Part shown: piece by piece, positions 34,358-44,261 of the stretch
How the letters are laid out: each line of letters starts with the position of its first letter
How positions within the stretch are numbered: position 1 is the stretch's first letter
DNA from: Microbacterium sp. Root553
GTDB taxonomy: Bacteria > Actinomycetota > Actinomycetes > Actinomycetales > Microbacteriaceae
DNA: 64,000 nucleotides
Assembly: GCF_001426995.1 (NCBI RefSeq)
Contig: NZ_LMFY01000001.1
Location: forward strand, 2,723,471 to 2,787,470
Reading direction: 5' to 3'
Position numbers and translations under genes: made by a program
Notes under the pieces: model-generated
What the model was told of the DNA's origin: nothing
The model's database searches: none
What the model saw: only the letters and a program-made list of their open reading frames with translations

Positions 34358-36067
34358 ATGAAAGGCACCACGAAGCTGATGGGCGTTATCGCTCTCAGCG
34401 GCGCCCTGGCACTCGCGATCAGCGGATGTGCAGCAGGCGGCACGAGCGGAACCGATGGCGGCAACGAGCCCCAGGAGACCAAGTCTGCGGATTACAACCC
34501 GCAGCCCCGCGAGAACCTGAAGGAAGGAGGCGAGGTCCACTTCGGCATCAACGAGATCACTCCGCAGATGAACCCGTTCAACGGCAACGCCAGCGCTGAC
34601 ACGACGCGCCTCGCCCAGTGGTACAACCCGCAGGTGTTCCTGATGTCGCCCGAGGGCGAAGTCTCGGCGAACCCGGCATACCTCGATGACTGGGACATCA
34701 GCGAGAAGGACGGCAAGACCGTCATCACGATGAAGGTCAACGAGAAGGCTGTCTGGAACGACGGCACGCCGATCGACTACACCGCGTTCGCAGCCACCTG
34801 GAAGGCGAACAGCGGCGAAGACGAGGCCTACGAGGCCAGCGCGACCGACGGCTACAAGGAGATCGAATCGGTCGAGCCCGGCGAGACCGACAAGGACGTC
34901 ATCGTGACGTTCAAGGGCGAGTTCGCCTGGCCGAGCATGCCGTTCCTCACCGGCATCCTGAACCCGGCGGTCGACTCGCCGGAGGTCTTCAACACGGCGT
35001 ACATCGAGAACGCGCACCCCGAGTGGGGCGCCGGTCCGTACAAGCTGACCGACTTCGACATCAACGGCCAGACCGTCACCTTCGAGCCGAACGAGAAGTG
35101 GTGGGGCAACGCACCGCTGCTCGACAAGGTGACCTTCACGGGCCTCGACGCCTCCGCCTCGATCAACGCCTTCAAGAACGGCGAGATCGACATGGTCGGC
35201 ACCAACACGAAGGATCGCCTGGCACAGGTCGCCGACATGAAGGACGTCACGACCTACCGTTCGCAGCAGACCGCCAAGACGATCATCATCCTGGACGCCG
35301 AGAAGCCGCAGCTGAAGGACATCGCCGTACGCCAGGCGTTCTTCATGGCGATCGACATCGACCAGCAGAAGCAGATCGCGTGGAACGGCCTCGACTACGA
35401 GGAAGCTCCCGCCGGCTCGCTGAACATGTACGACTTCCAGGACGGATACAAGGACTCGTTCTCCGAGGCCGGCCTGAAGTTCGACGTCGACGCCGCCAAG
35501 AAGCTGCTGGACGACGCCGGCTGGACCGAGGGCTCAGACGGCATCCGCGAGAAGGATGGCGTCAAGCTCGAGATCGTCTACCCGGTTCACAGCGATGACC
35601 CGACGATCGAGGCCCTCGCCAAGGCGCTGCAGCAGCAGGAGAAGGCCATCGGCATCGACCTGCAGATCGAGAAGCGCGCACCCGCGGACTTCTCGACCGA
35701 CTTCAGCACGAAGAACTGGGACGGATTCTCGCTGCGGTTCACCGACTCCGACCCGTTCGGACCGCTGTACTTCTGCCAGCTCTACTGCTCCGACAGCAGC
35801 CTGAACCTCTCGGGAACCGGCACCGCCGAGATCGACGAGAAGATCAAGGACCAGGTCGAGTCGCAGACGACGGCCGAGGACTGGACCGCCGCGACGATGA
35901 AGCTCGAGCCGGAGATCATCAAGGAGACCTGGGGCGTCATCCCGCTCTACAACGGTCCCTCGATCTCCACGGTCAAGGACGGCCTCGCCAACCTGACCCC
36001 CGAGCCCTACGTCGGACTGGACCTCTTCGGAGTGTCTCCGGTCGAGAACGTCGGCTGGGAGAAGTAA
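34358..36067 (+). CDS. Peptide-binding lipoprotein (SBP family 5)
   Basis: Extracellular solute-binding protein of the DppA/OppA family, 569 residues. The signal is MKGTTKLMGVIALSG..., with lipobox LAISGC at Cys24. The mature protein has the family segment GAGPYKLTDFDINGQTVTFEPN and DIAVRQAFFMAIDI. ATG 34358 has AAAGGAG at ideal spacing. It lies 118 bases after the ATPase gene. TAATCT (34315-34320) may give it a separate promoter, allowing the higher expression binding proteins need. A rho-independent terminator follows. Confidence 0.93.
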   Translation: MKGTTKLMGVIALSGALALAISGCAAGGTSGTDGGNEPQETKSADYNPQPRENLKEGGEVHFGINEITPQMNPFNGNASADTTRLAQWYNPQVFLMSPEGEVSANPAYLDDWDISEKDGKTVITMKVNEKAVWNDGTPIDYTAFAATWKANSGEDEAYEASATDGYKEIESVEPGETDKDVIVTFKGEFAWPSMPFLTGILNPAVDSPEVFNTAYIENAHPEWGAGPYKLTDFDINGQTVTFEPNEKWWGNAPLLDKVTFTGLDASASINAFKNGEIDMVGTNTKDRLAQVADMKDVTTYRSQQTAKTIIILDAEKPQLKDIAVRQAFFMAIDIDQQKQIAWNGLDYEEAPAGSLNMYDFQDGYKDSFSEAGLKFDVDAAKKLLDDAGWTEGSDGIREKDGVKLEIVYPVHSDDPTIEALAKALQQQEKAIGIDLQIEKRAPADFSTDFSTKNWDGFSLRFTDSDPFGPLYFCQLYCSDSSLNLSGTGTAEIDEKIKDQVESQTTAEDWTAATMKLEPEIIKETWGVIPLYNGPSISTVKDGLANLTPEPYVGLDLFGVSPVENVGWEK

Positions 36068-36080
36068 CTCCTCTCTACGA

Positions 36081-36113
36081 AGCGGGGTCGGTGGTCATCC
36101 ACCGGCCCCGCTT
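36081..36113 (+). terminator. Terminator after the binding-protein gene
   Basis: A 14-bp stem with one G-T wobble, AGCGGGGTCGGTGG (36081-36094) and CCACCGGCCCCGCT (36099-36112), around loop TCAT, followed by a pyrimidine-rich TTTCTCT run. The -10 of the next gene starts only five bases later. Confidence 0.85.
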
Positions 36114-36129
36114 TCTCTATGCTGAACGC

Positions 36130-36864
36130 GTGAGCGTCCAGATCGTCCTCGTGCACGGCATCCGCACGTCCGCGACCATGTGGCGCTCGCAGCTCGCCTT
36201 TCTCCGCGAGCAGGGCATCCCCGCCGTCGCGGTGGACCTGCCCGGGCACGGCTCGCGGATGGCCGAGGACTTCACCCTCCATGAAGCACTGCACACGATC
36301 GATGTCGCGGTGCGCGATGCCGCGGCCCGCGGGCCCGTGCTCCTGGTCGGTCATTCGATGGGCGGTCTGCTCTGCCTGGCCTACGTCGGAGGTGCCGATG
36401 CTCCGCGCGTGGCGGGGCTGATCGCCGCGTCGTGCACGTCACTCCCCCGCGGCGCCGGGCTGGCGGCCTACCGCGCGATCGCCCGCGCCGTCGACAGACT
36501 GCCCGACCGGGGCATGTGGATCACCGCGCGCATCCTCGAGGCGACCATCCCCGAGGAGACGCGCTCCGACTTCGCTGCGGGCGGCTACGCCCTCGACACT
36601 CAGGACACGGCGCTGCGCGCCCTCGCCGCTCTCGATCTCGCGACCGCGGTGTCCAGGATCGATGTGCCGCTGTGGTTCGTCAACGGACAGTGGGATCAGC
36701 TGCGAGTCAATGAGGCGCTGTTCCGCCGTCTCGCGCCGCATGCCGAGCTCATCGTCGTCCCCCGCACCACTCACCTGGTCACCGCGATGCGGCCGCAGAT
36801 CTTCAACGCCGTGCTGCGTCTGGGCATCGCGACCATCGAGAGCGATGCCGGCGATCCTCGCTGA
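36130..36864 (+). CDS. Alpha/beta hydrolase
   Basis: A 244-residue alpha/beta-hydrolase-fold protein with the nucleophile elbow VGHSMGG, HGIRTSATMW as the oxyanion loop, and VDLPGHGSR. The catalytic Asp is probably in NGQWDQLRVNE and the His in RTTHLV. No signal peptide, so cytosolic. GTG 36130 is the start because TATGCT (36118-36123) ends six bases before it. Substrate unknown. It sits between the peptide ABC operon and the MFS genes and is probably transcribed on its own. Confidence 0.88.
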   Translation: MSVQIVLVHGIRTSATMWRSQLAFLREQGIPAVAVDLPGHGSRMAEDFTLHEALHTIDVAVRDAAARGPVLLVGHSMGGLLCLAYVGGADAPRVAGLIAASCTSLPRGAGLAAYRAIARAVDRLPDRGMWITARILEATIPEETRSDFAAGGYALDTQDTALRALAALDLATAVSRIDVPLWFVNGQWDQLRVNEALFRRLAPHAELIVVPRTTHLVTAMRPQIFNAVLRLGIATIESDAGDPR

Positions 36865-36918
36865 GGTCAGCAGACACCAACTGCCGCCGGTGCCGAAGGC
36901 TGTGGCGGCGGCGGCGAT

Positions 36919-38259
36919 TCAGCTGATGGAGTCCGACTCGCCCAAGGGTTCGCACTCGTCGAACTCGCTCGACATCGGCACTGCGCCCACCGATCGGGAC
37001 AGCAGCGCGACCGTGCCGATCGACAGCAGAAGAACGGCAGCCACGCCGATGGCGACCTCGTAGCCGAGGGCGTCGAGCAGAGCCCCCGCGAGGAGCGGAG
37101 CAGGAGCGACGAGCACAGCCGTGACCAGGGTGCTTGCAGACAGGACGCGCCCACGAAGCTGGTCCGGGATCTGCAATGCGAGAAACGCCCCCTGCACAGC
37201 GTTGAGGGGGATGATGGGAAGCGATGCCAGGAGCCCGAGCATCGCAATCGTCCACGGATCCCGAGTGAGCATCGCCGCCCCGACCGCGATGCCTATCGTG
37301 TAGATGGACATTCGGATGATGCGTGCTCCGGTGAGGCGCGGCAGCATCCCCATCAGAAGCAACGCACCGAGAAGGACCCCGACGCCCTGGAAGGTCTGGA
37401 TCACCCCGATCTGCCACGGTGGTGTGCCGAGCTGCTGTTGGCTCAGGATGATGGTCATTCCGCTCAGCGCGAGCGAGAGGTTCACCCCTGCGATGAGAAG
37501 GACGAGTGTGCGCGGCTGTTGCCAACGGAGCAACCACCGGATCCCCGCGGTCCACGAAGGCCTCGCGAGGCCAGCCTGTCGGCCCGGGATGAAGCTGCCT
37601 CTCAAGGACAGCGCCGCGGCCATCTGCCCTGCCCGTGCGATGGCGGACACGATGAACGGAAGCGACGGGTGCACGCCGAAGAGCAGCCCTGAGAGCGGTG
37701 ACGCACCGAGCTGCAGCCCGGCGTCGCGTCCCTCGTTGGCGGCCGTCGCCTCGGGAAGGAGGTCGCCCGTGACGATTTGCGGCAGCATCACGTCGGTCAG
37801 GTTCTCGAAGGCTCCCGCTACAGCTCCCGTTCCGATCGCGAGCGCGAGCAGCAACGCGACCGACATGGTGCCCGCCCACAGGAGCCCGGCGACGAGCAGC
37901 CAGAAGAGTGCGGCAACGGCTGCCGCAGCCACGAGCAGCCTTCTGCGGTCTGTGTGATCCATCAACACGCCACCGGGCAGAAGCATCAGACACTGTGCTG
38001 CGGCGGATGCTGAGCCGATGATGCCGGCTGTCAAGACATCGCCGGCGACCTGATAACCGAGAAGTGTGAACGCGAACGCGCCGACGAAGGTGCCGACTTG
38101 ATTCAACGAGTCCCCGAGGAACCACACGCGATACTGGCGAGATCCCCACAGACTGCGCCGCAGTGCTCGCTCATGCGTGCCGTCCGCTCCGGGTGGCGTC
38201 TTCGCGGCATCGTGGTTCTCATCCGACACGGGGTTCACCTTCGTCGCTCCGTGATCCAT
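36919..38259 (-). CDS. MFS transporter (DHA3/enterobactin-exporter-like)
   Basis: A 446-residue major facilitator with about twelve hydrophobic segments. The N-half loop motif GGVLMDHTDRRRLLV corresponds to motif A (GxxxDRxxRR). Its N-terminus is long and hydrophilic. The pattern resembles the DHA3 group of drug or siderophore exporters, but the substrate cannot be assigned. Its ATG at 38259 is followed upstream by an A/T-rich stretch (TTGAAT and GATTAC within 38268-38302) that may be its promoter. Confidence 0.88.
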   Translation of the reverse strand: MDHGATKVNPVSDENHDAAKTPPGADGTHERALRRSLWGSRQYRVWFLGDSLNQVGTFVGAFAFTLLGYQVAGDVLTAGIIGSASAAAQCLMLLPGGVLMDHTDRRRLLVAAAAVAALFWLLVAGLLWAGTMSVALLLALAIGTGAVAGAFENLTDVMLPQIVTGDLLPEATAANEGRDAGLQLGASPLSGLLFGVHPSLPFIVSAIARAGQMAAALSLRGSFIPGRQAGLARPSWTAGIRWLLRWQQPRTLVLLIAGVNLSLALSGMTIILSQQQLGTPPWQIGVIQTFQGVGVLLGALLLMGMLPRLTGARIIRMSIYTIGIAVGAAMLTRDPWTIAMLGLLASLPIIPLNAVQGAFLALQIPDQLRGRVLSASTLVTAVLVAPAPLLAGALLDALGYEVAIGVAAVLLLSIGTVALLSRSVGAVPMSSEFDECEPLGESDSIS

Positions 38260-38443
38260 AGACAGCTGGCTGTAATCACTTCACAATGCGTATGTATTCA
38301 AATGAGGACACTGCCGAAGGTACACGGACTGAGAGGAAAGTGGGCGAATCGGTCCCGGAATACCGGTGCTCTACTGCAACCATCTCCGTGGTCGAGACGC
38401 GATCACTCGCACGGGCAGGGATGACCGCACGGCGAAGATTCGC

Positions 38444-39763
38444 TCAGCGCCGGGTCTGCCGGGCCAGAGCGGTGAGTGCACCACCCACGAGCGACAGCAC
38501 GGCGGCGGCGACGAATACGAGCCAGAAGCCGCCGACCAGTGCGACGAGCCCCGCCCCCAGTACCGGGCCGATGAGCTGTCCGAGCGCAGCCGTCACGGAG
38601 ACGATCCCGAGATCGCGCGCATGGTCCTTCTCGTCCGGGAGCAGATCAGCGGCGAACGCGAGTCCGACGGTCGAGAACGCGCCGTAGCCGAGCCCCATGA
38701 GAGCGGCGGCCACCATCGTCGCCTCGAACGTCGGAACCACGGCGATCACCACGCCTGAGGCCGCCTGCACGAGCGTGGCCGCGACGGTCAGGGTGCGTCG
38801 GTCGCCGGTGCGGTCCGACAGGATGCCGGTACCCACCGCCGCGAGAACCACGAACAGCGTGTAGACGACGATCAGGAGCAGAAGGTTGTCCTGAGCGACG
38901 GTCGTCTCCTGATGCAGCCCGTGCAGGAGGAAGAAGAGGAACAGGGCGGTGCCGAGCGCGTTGCCGATGTTCGTCACGAGCCGGCCAGCCAGCATCCAGG
39001 CGAAGTCCCGATCCCGCAGCGAGGCGAGCAGCCGCCGGTCGCCCCGGGCAGCCACGGGCTCGGCGGCGGCCCATTCGGTGGTGGGTCGCACGGAGGCCGG
39101 TTCGGCGGGGGCCGGCGGGTCGGGCAGGAGCAGCGCCGCCGCCGACCCGACCAGGGCGATCACGGCGGCGAGCAGCAGATATCCCTCGCGGATGCCGAGG
39201 CCCAGCAGCACGACGAGGCCGACGCCGAGCACGATTCCGACCGCCTGACTCGATCCGACGGCAGCGGATGCCGCGCCGCGCTGCGTCGAGGGCAGCTGAT
39301 CGGCGATCAACGCGGTGAACGCAGCGGACGACACGGCCACACCGATGGAGACGCCGACCCAGGCGCCACCGACGGCCCAGGCCCCCTCGCTGAACCCCGT
39401 GACGATCAGGAACGCGGAGGTGCACAGCACCCCGCCCAGCGCCCACGGGCGTCGACGATGGCGTCCACGGCGGGTGCGGTCCGAGAGCGTGCCCGCGACG
39501 GGGCCCGCCACGATCCCCGCCAGCCCGCCGATGCCGAGCACGAAGCCCGAGGAGATGACTCCGGCGATCCAGTCCTCATCAGAGGTGTTGAGCTGCAGCG
39601 GGAGCAGAAGCTGCACCGGTGTCAGCTGCACCGTCCAGATCGCCAGCCACGCCAGGGTGAACACGGTCATCCACCGCGCCCCGATTCCGCGCGCCGCGCT
39701 CATCGATGTCCGCAGTGACGGTGGGGAGGGCGCATGAGGTTCCTCGGCAGGGGTCGGGATCAA
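38444..39763 (-). CDS. MFS transporter
   Basis: A 439-residue major facilitator with twelve predicted helices. Motif A appears as GPVAGTLSDRTRRGRHRRRP, and a long central loop holds charged residues (EWAAAEPVAARGDRRLLASLRDRD). The start is uncertain: TTG 39763 gives a hydrophilic N-terminus, while ATG 39703 starts closer to the first helix. Neither has a clear ribosome site. It is transcribed toward the other MFS gene with a 184-base gap between them. Family resembles sugar/cation symporter-like and efflux carriers; role unknown. Confidence 0.85.
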   Translation of the reverse strand: MIPTPAEEPHAPSPPSLRTSMSAARGIGARWMTVFTLAWLAIWTVQLTPVQLLLPLQLNTSDEDWIAGVISSGFVLGIGGLAGIVAGPVAGTLSDRTRRGRHRRRPWALGGVLCTSAFLIVTGFSEGAWAVGGAWVGVSIGVAVSSAAFTALIADQLPSTQRGAASAAVGSSQAVGIVLGVGLVVLLGLGIREGYLLLAAVIALVGSAAALLLPDPPAPAEPASVRPTTEWAAAEPVAARGDRRLLASLRDRDFAWMLAGRLVTNIGNALGTALFLFFLLHGLHQETTVAQDNLLLLIVVYTLFVVLAAVGTGILSDRTGDRRTLTVAATLVQAASGVVIAVVPTFEATMVAAALMGLGYGAFSTVGLAFAADLLPDEKDHARDLGIVSVTAALGQLIGPVLGAGLVALVGGFWLVFVAAAVLSLVGGALTALARQTRR

Positions 39764-39879
39764 AGTGTCCGGTCATGATGATCATGCACCCAGACCCCGG
39801 CCGCGCGCGATGGGACGTTCCGGATCGACACCGGCAGATCCTCCCGCAGGCGGTGTCGGGCGATGCGCCCGATTGCTGG

Positions 39880-39885
39880 TAGAGT
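39880..39885 (+). promoter_or_regulatory. Extended -10 of rpsT
   Basis: TGGTAGAGT, an extended -10 (TGn plus TAGAGT), about 100 bases before rpsT. The leader is long enough for the translational autoregulation known for S20 in other bacteria, but I see no specific structure. Confidence 0.55.
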
Positions 39886-39988
39886 TGGTTCTTGGCTTGC
39901 GTGTGGGTTCTTCCCTCACGACCGCCGTGTGGAAGCCCTCTTCTTCTGCCGGCATCTCCTAACAACTCCGTACAGAAAGCGTCCACAC

Positions 39989-40249
39989 GTGGCAAACATC
40001 AAGTCGCAGATCAAGCGCAACAAGACCAACGACAAGGCTCACGAGCGCAACAAGGCCGTGAAGAGCGAGCTGAAGACGCACATCCGCGCGACGCGCGCTG
40101 CTGTCGTCTCCGGCGACAAGGCCGCAGCCGAGGCTGCCCTGAAGGCTGCCGCCCGCAAGCTCGACAAGGCCGTCAGCAAGGGTGTCATCCACCAGAACCA
40201 GGCTGCGAACCGCAAGTCCTCCATCGCCAAGCAGGTTTCCGCTCTCTGA
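39989..40249 (+). CDS. rpsT: 30S ribosomal protein S20
   Basis: A small basic primary-binding protein of the 30S subunit. The 86-residue sequence starts with GTG at 39989 and reads [21 protein letters not shown], with [14 protein letters not shown] near the end, both typical of S20. The upstream frame extends to 39863, but S20 homology starts here. It is convergent with holA, with a strong terminator between. Confidence 0.97.
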   Translation: MANIKSQIKRNKTNDKAHERNKAVKSELKTHIRATRAAVVSGDKAAAEAALKAAARKLDKAVSKGVIHQNQAANRKSSIAKQVSAL

Positions 40250-40278
40250 GCAGATCCACCTCGCTTGAGGGTGTGACA

Positions 40279-40308
40279 AGAGCCCGTCCCGTTCGCGGGG
40301 CGGGCTCT
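40279..40308. terminator. Terminator after rpsT
   Basis: A 13-bp stem with one G-U pair, AGAGCCCGTCCCG and CGGGGCGGGCTCT, capped by the stable loop TTCG and followed by TTT. It can stop rpsT transcripts. A short (CTCTG)3 run at ~40343 lies beyond it. Confidence 0.92.
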
Positions 40309-40387
40309 TTCGCGTGCTCGGCAGGACGCACGGATCGAGACGGCTCTGCTCTGCTCTGCTCGGCTCGAGGGCCGACAGAGGCGCGGC

Positions 40388-41425
40388 TCACTCCCCGAAC
40401 GGCTGGCGGGTGGCGATGACCGTGAGCATCCGCTCGAGCGCGAAGATCGGGTCACGCGCGGCACCCTTGACCTCGGCGTCGGCACGGGCCGTCGCCTGGA
40501 TCGCCATGCCGAGAGAGCGCTCATTCCATCCGGCGAGATCGCGCCGCGCGCGATCCACCTGCCAGTCCTTCATTCCCAGCCGCTGCGCGAGCTGGCGGCT
40601 GGGCTCACGGTTGCCGGCGACACGGGCCATGGTGCGCAGCTTCATGGCGAAGGCGGCGACCATCGGCACCGGATCGGCGCCGGATGCGAGGGCGTGACGG
40701 AGAGCGACGAGAGCCTCGCCGTAGCGTCCCGCGATGGCGGTGTCGGCGACGACGAACGCCGACACCTCGACGCGTCCGCCGTAGTACTTGGTCACGACCT
40801 CTTCGGTGATGTCGCCCTCGACATCACCGATCAGCTGCTGACACGCCGCGGCGAGCTCGGTGAGATCATCGGCGAAAGCCGAGACGAGAGCGCGCAGAGC
40901 AGAGGGCGCGATGCGCTTCTTCGCCGCCGCGAACTCCCCCGCTGCGAAGTCGACACGATCTCCGTCGCGCTTGATCGCCGGGCACGGGATCTCGATGCCC
41001 TCTCCGGTGCCGGCGCGGAGCGCATCGAGCAGCTTCTTGCCCCTGACGCTGGCGCCGGTGTGGCGGAGGATGACCGTGGCCCCCTCCTGGGGGTGTTCGA
41101 GATACGACACGGCCTCCTGGAGGAAGGCATCGGAGCACTTCTCCACACCGGAGACACGCACCAGACGAGGCTCGCCGAACAGAGACGGCGAGGTGAGCGA
41201 CAGCAGCGTGCCCGGCGCGTAGTCGTCGGCCCGAACATCGCTCACTTCGAGTGCGGGGTCTTCGGTGCGGAGATAGTCGCGCACCCCAGCGATCGCCCGC
41301 TCGGCGCACACCTCTTCGGGACCGAAGACCAGCACGACGGGGGCCGGTCGCGGATCGCGCCACGAGACCTGAGCGATCTTGGTCGCCTTGGCGCCGCCGC
41401 GGGCGGGAGGACGAGAGGCAGCCAT
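40388..41425 (-). CDS. holA: DNA polymerase III subunit delta
   Basis: Clamp-loader delta subunit, which opens the sliding clamp. 345 residues, with the clamp-binding N-terminal segment VVLVFGPEEVCAERAIAGVRDYL, the mid-section GGRVEVSAFVVADTAIAGRYGEAL, and a C-terminal DWQVDRARRDL helical bundle. TAGTCT (41432-41437) is six bases before ATG 41425, although GGGAG in the gap could also serve as a ribosome site. It follows comEC on the same strand after 38 bases, the usual order. Confidence 0.93.
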   Translation of the reverse strand: MAASRPPARGGAKATKIAQVSWRDPRPAPVVLVFGPEEVCAERAIAGVRDYLRTEDPALEVSDVRADDYAPGTLLSLTSPSLFGEPRLVRVSGVEKCSDAFLQEAVSYLEHPQEGATVILRHTGASVRGKKLLDALRAGTGEGIEIPCPAIKRDGDRVDFAAGEFAAAKKRIAPSALRALVSAFADDLTELAAACQQLIGDVEGDITEEVVTKYYGGRVEVSAFVVADTAIAGRYGEALVALRHALASGADPVPMVAAFAMKLRTMARVAGNREPSRQLAQRLGMKDWQVDRARRDLAGWNERSLGMAIQATARADAEVKGAARDPIFALERMLTVIATRQPFGE

Positions 41426-41463
41426 GCTCCCAGACTACCGGGGGTCCCCGACGTCGCCCTCGG

Positions 41464-43755
41464 TCAGGGCGGCTGCTTCTGCGTCCACACCTGCAGCTGG
41501 CCCTCGAGTTCGCCGATGAGGAGCCGGCCCTGCTCATCGGTCCGCAGAACGCGTGCGCCGTCCATCTCGAGCGCGTCGAGGGTCTCGGCCCGAGGGTGAC
41601 CGTAGTCGTTGTCGACGCCCACGCTGAAGAGTGCGACCGTCGGGTGAAGCCCCTCGTACAGCGAGAAGTCCTGATCGGCGCTGCCGTGATGGGCCACCTT
41701 GACCACCGGGTAGGGTCCCCGCAGGTGTGCGGCGCGCAGCAGCATCCGCTGGGCCTCCGCCGAGAGATCCCCGAGGAACAGCGACCGGGGCACTCCGCCG
41801 CCGTCGACCTCGATCACCACGCTCGCATCATTGCCGGCAGAGACAGCCATCGAACGACGCGGGGGCCACAGCACGCTCCACGATGCGTCGCCGAGCGAAC
41901 CGCGCGCACCCGCGGCGGCCGACGTCACCGTCGCTCCCCCGTCGGCGAGGCGCTCGAGGATCCGCTCGTCACCGCGGGTGTCCGGCGGACCGTGCAGCAC
42001 CACAGAGACCCTGCCCTGCACCGCTTCGACCCCACCGACATGGTCGAGGTCGAAGTGCGTGAGCACCAGGAGATCGACGCGGTCGATGCCCAGACCGCGC
42101 AGACACGAGGCCAGCGGCTCGGGTTCGGGGCCCGTGTCGATCACGAGGACACGTCCCGAGGAACGCACGAGCAGCGCATCTCCCTGGCCCACATCGCACG
42201 CCGCGATCGCCCAGTCATCGGGCGCGGTCATGCGGGCGAGGGGTCCGTCCAGCACGACGCTCGCCGCGCCCAGCGCAAGCGTGCAGGCGAGCACCCCGCC
42301 TGCGACGACGCGGACGAACGGCAGGCGGCGGAACCCACCGGCGAGCATGATGCCCACCGCGGAACTCAGCGCCGCGGCGATGACAGCGCTGATGATGCCG
42401 GGCACCACCGCCACTTGGGCGAGAGGAAGGTCGGCAGTGATCGTCGCGGTCTGAGCGATCCATGCAGCGGGAAGCCAGGCGGATGCTGCGAGCACGTCGG
42501 CCAGCGCGGGTACGGGAACCGTGAGGCAGGCGAGCAGCCCGATGATCGTCGCGAGAGGAGCGGCAGGAGCAGCGAGCAGGTTGGCCACCAGACCGATGAG
42601 CGACTGCTGCTCCGCGAACAGCGCGATGATCGGACCGCACACCAGCTGCGCGGCTGTCGGCACCGCGATGGCGAGGGCCAGCGGCTGCGGCATCCATCGC
42701 GCGAGTCCACGAGTCAGCGACGGAGAGAGCAGGATGAGTGCGCCGGATGCGGCGACGGACAGCGCGAACCCCGGGGTCGACGCCAGCCACGGATCGACCA
42801 CCAGGATCGCGACAGCACTGAGCGCAAGGAGTCCGGCGCCCGCACTCGGCCGCCCGAACAGCACGGACAGCATCGCCACACCCGCCATCACCGCGGCGCG
42901 GATCACGCTCGGCTCGGGGGTCACGAGGATGACGAAACCGGAGAGCACCACGGCGGCGACGAGCACACGGGTCCTGCGTCCGGCTCCGCACAGCGCCGAG
43001 AACCAGAACGCCGCACCGACCACGATCGCGCAGTTCGCCCCCGACACCGCGGTGAGGTGGCTGAGCCCGCTCGTGCGCATGTCATCGTTGAGGTCGGTCG
43101 ACACCGCCCGGGTGTCGCCCACCGCGAGACCGGGGAGCAGCCCCGCGCCGGGCGCCGGCATCCGCAGCGACCGCTCGATGAACGCGCTGCGCACCTCGGC
43201 CGCGACCGCGAACACCCCCGACGCCGGGACCTCGACAGCCGCCGTGCTCGCGAACACCACAAGAGCCGACCTCTCCCCCGGGTCCGTCGCTACCGCCTCT
43301 CCCTTCACCCTGACTGTGGCGCCGAGATCGAAGCCGTCGGCCGGGTCGATGCCGATCCGCACCGGAGCCGACACGCCCCCGATCCGCCCCGGAGACCCGA
43401 TGCCCGTGAGCTGCACCTCCATCCACAACCGCCCGTCACGACCCACCGACGCCGACGACGTCACCTCCCCCGTCGCCTCGACCACGCGACCGTCCCACGA
43501 CGCAGCACTGTCGCGAGCAGGCATCGCCGACACCGCAGCGATCGAGACAGCGCCCATACCGGCCAGCACGACCAGGGCGAGAGCGGCACGGGATGTCGCG
43601 CGATCGGCACGACGCAACACGACCCCGCACACGACGACCGCTCCGCCCACCCCCACGAGCGCACACCACACCGCCGCCGCAGGCACGAACACGCACACCA
43701 GCGCAGCCACCCACACCGCTCCTGCGATCGGCAGCAGGCGCAGATCCCGCCTCAC
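41464..43755 (-). CDS. comEC: DNA-uptake channel protein ComEC
   Basis: A 763-residue membrane protein with the competence domain (TAVSGANCAIVVGAAFWFSAL) and about ten hydrophobic helices. A C-terminal metallo-beta-lactamase domain has THFDLDHVGG and VKVAHHGSADQDFS. It is predicted to carry single-stranded DNA across the membrane. GTG 43755 starts MRRDLRLLPIAGAVW, just before the first helix. comEA, normally directly upstream, lies 14.4 kb away at 58.7 kb, so comEC no longer shares its promoter. Confidence 0.94.
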   Translation of the reverse strand: MRRDLRLLPIAGAVWVAALVCVFVPAAAVWCALVGVGGAVVVCGVVLRRADRATSRAALALVVLAGMGAVSIAAVSAMPARDSAASWDGRVVEATGEVTSSASVGRDGRLWMEVQLTGIGSPGRIGGVSAPVRIGIDPADGFDLGATVRVKGEAVATDPGERSALVVFASTAAVEVPASGVFAVAAEVRSAFIERSLRMPAPGAGLLPGLAVGDTRAVSTDLNDDMRTSGLSHLTAVSGANCAIVVGAAFWFSALCGAGRRTRVLVAAVVLSGFVILVTPEPSVIRAAVMAGVAMLSVLFGRPSAGAGLLALSAVAILVVDPWLASTPGFALSVAASGALILLSPSLTRGLARWMPQPLALAIAVPTAAQLVCGPIIALFAEQQSLIGLVANLLAAPAAPLATIIGLLACLTVPVPALADVLAASAWLPAAWIAQTATITADLPLAQVAVVPGIISAVIAAALSSAVGIMLAGGFRRLPFVRVVAGGVLACTLALGAASVVLDGPLARMTAPDDWAIAACDVGQGDALLVRSSGRVLVIDTGPEPEPLASCLRGLGIDRVDLLVLTHFDLDHVGGVEAVQGRVSVVLHGPPDTRGDERILERLADGGATVTSAAAGARGSLGDASWSVLWPPRRSMAVSAGNDASVVIEVDGGGVPRSLFLGDLSAEAQRMLLRAAHLRGPYPVVKVAHHGSADQDFSLYEGLHPTVALFSVGVDNDYGHPRAETLDALEMDGARVLRTDEQGRLLIGELEGQLQVWTQKQPP

Positions 43756-43902
43756 ACGAGCGCCCCGTCACGGATCACAGCGATCATCCCTACGTTGCTC
43801 GCGCTCTTCGCGGATCCTCGCATCAGGACACCGTATTGGCCGCGTTCCAGTGCCGTGGAGCACGGTCACGACGGGCGTGGAGAACAAGACGACACCGGCG
43901 GC

Positions 43903-44226
43903 GTGTGCAGAGACAGAGGACGGCGTCACTCGAGGTGCGTTCGGAGCCAACCGAAAAACGCCAAGCGCATCCGCCAGCACTGGACCGGTCAGAAGCAGTT
44001 TGACCGACTTCTCACCGGCAGCGTGGAGACATCGGTGCTGTCGATCGATAGTTTCCGCGCCCTCGACACCACGCGCATGTTCGCCATGATGACCACGCAG
44101 TACTTCGCCGAGGAAGATCTTCGCCTGCAGCAGTTTCCGCCGAAGTTCGCAGTCAACCGCGGCATGGGCGGCAGAGGCGTCGAGCGCTTCGCCGGCTTGC
44201 GCGACGTCGGCGACATCGACTCCTGA
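43903..44226 (+). other. Possible gene remnant in the 500-base gap upstream of comEC
   Basis: The stretch 43756-44261 has no confident gene. One plus-strand frame reads plausibly over its last 80 codons (RALDTTRMFAMMTTQYFAEED and PPKFAVNRGMGGRG). It ends at 44226, 35 bases before the VbhA-like gene. No family recognised and no ribosome site. It may be the 3' end of an eroded gene; the frame further upstream runs antisense through comEC and is not coding. Confidence 0.25.
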
Positions 44227-44261
44227 TAATGCGACGACCTGAGCACCTGAACGGAGACACC

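Noticed and set aside
40343..40372. (CTCTG)3 and CTCGG run after rpsT
   Set aside because: Too short and outside genes; probably chance low complexity.
41251..44226. A 991-codon plus-strand open frame
   Set aside because: It runs antisense through comEC and holA. The translation is Arg/His-rich with no domain, as expected for a shadow frame in high-GC DNA. Only its last part after 43900 is kept as a possible remnant.
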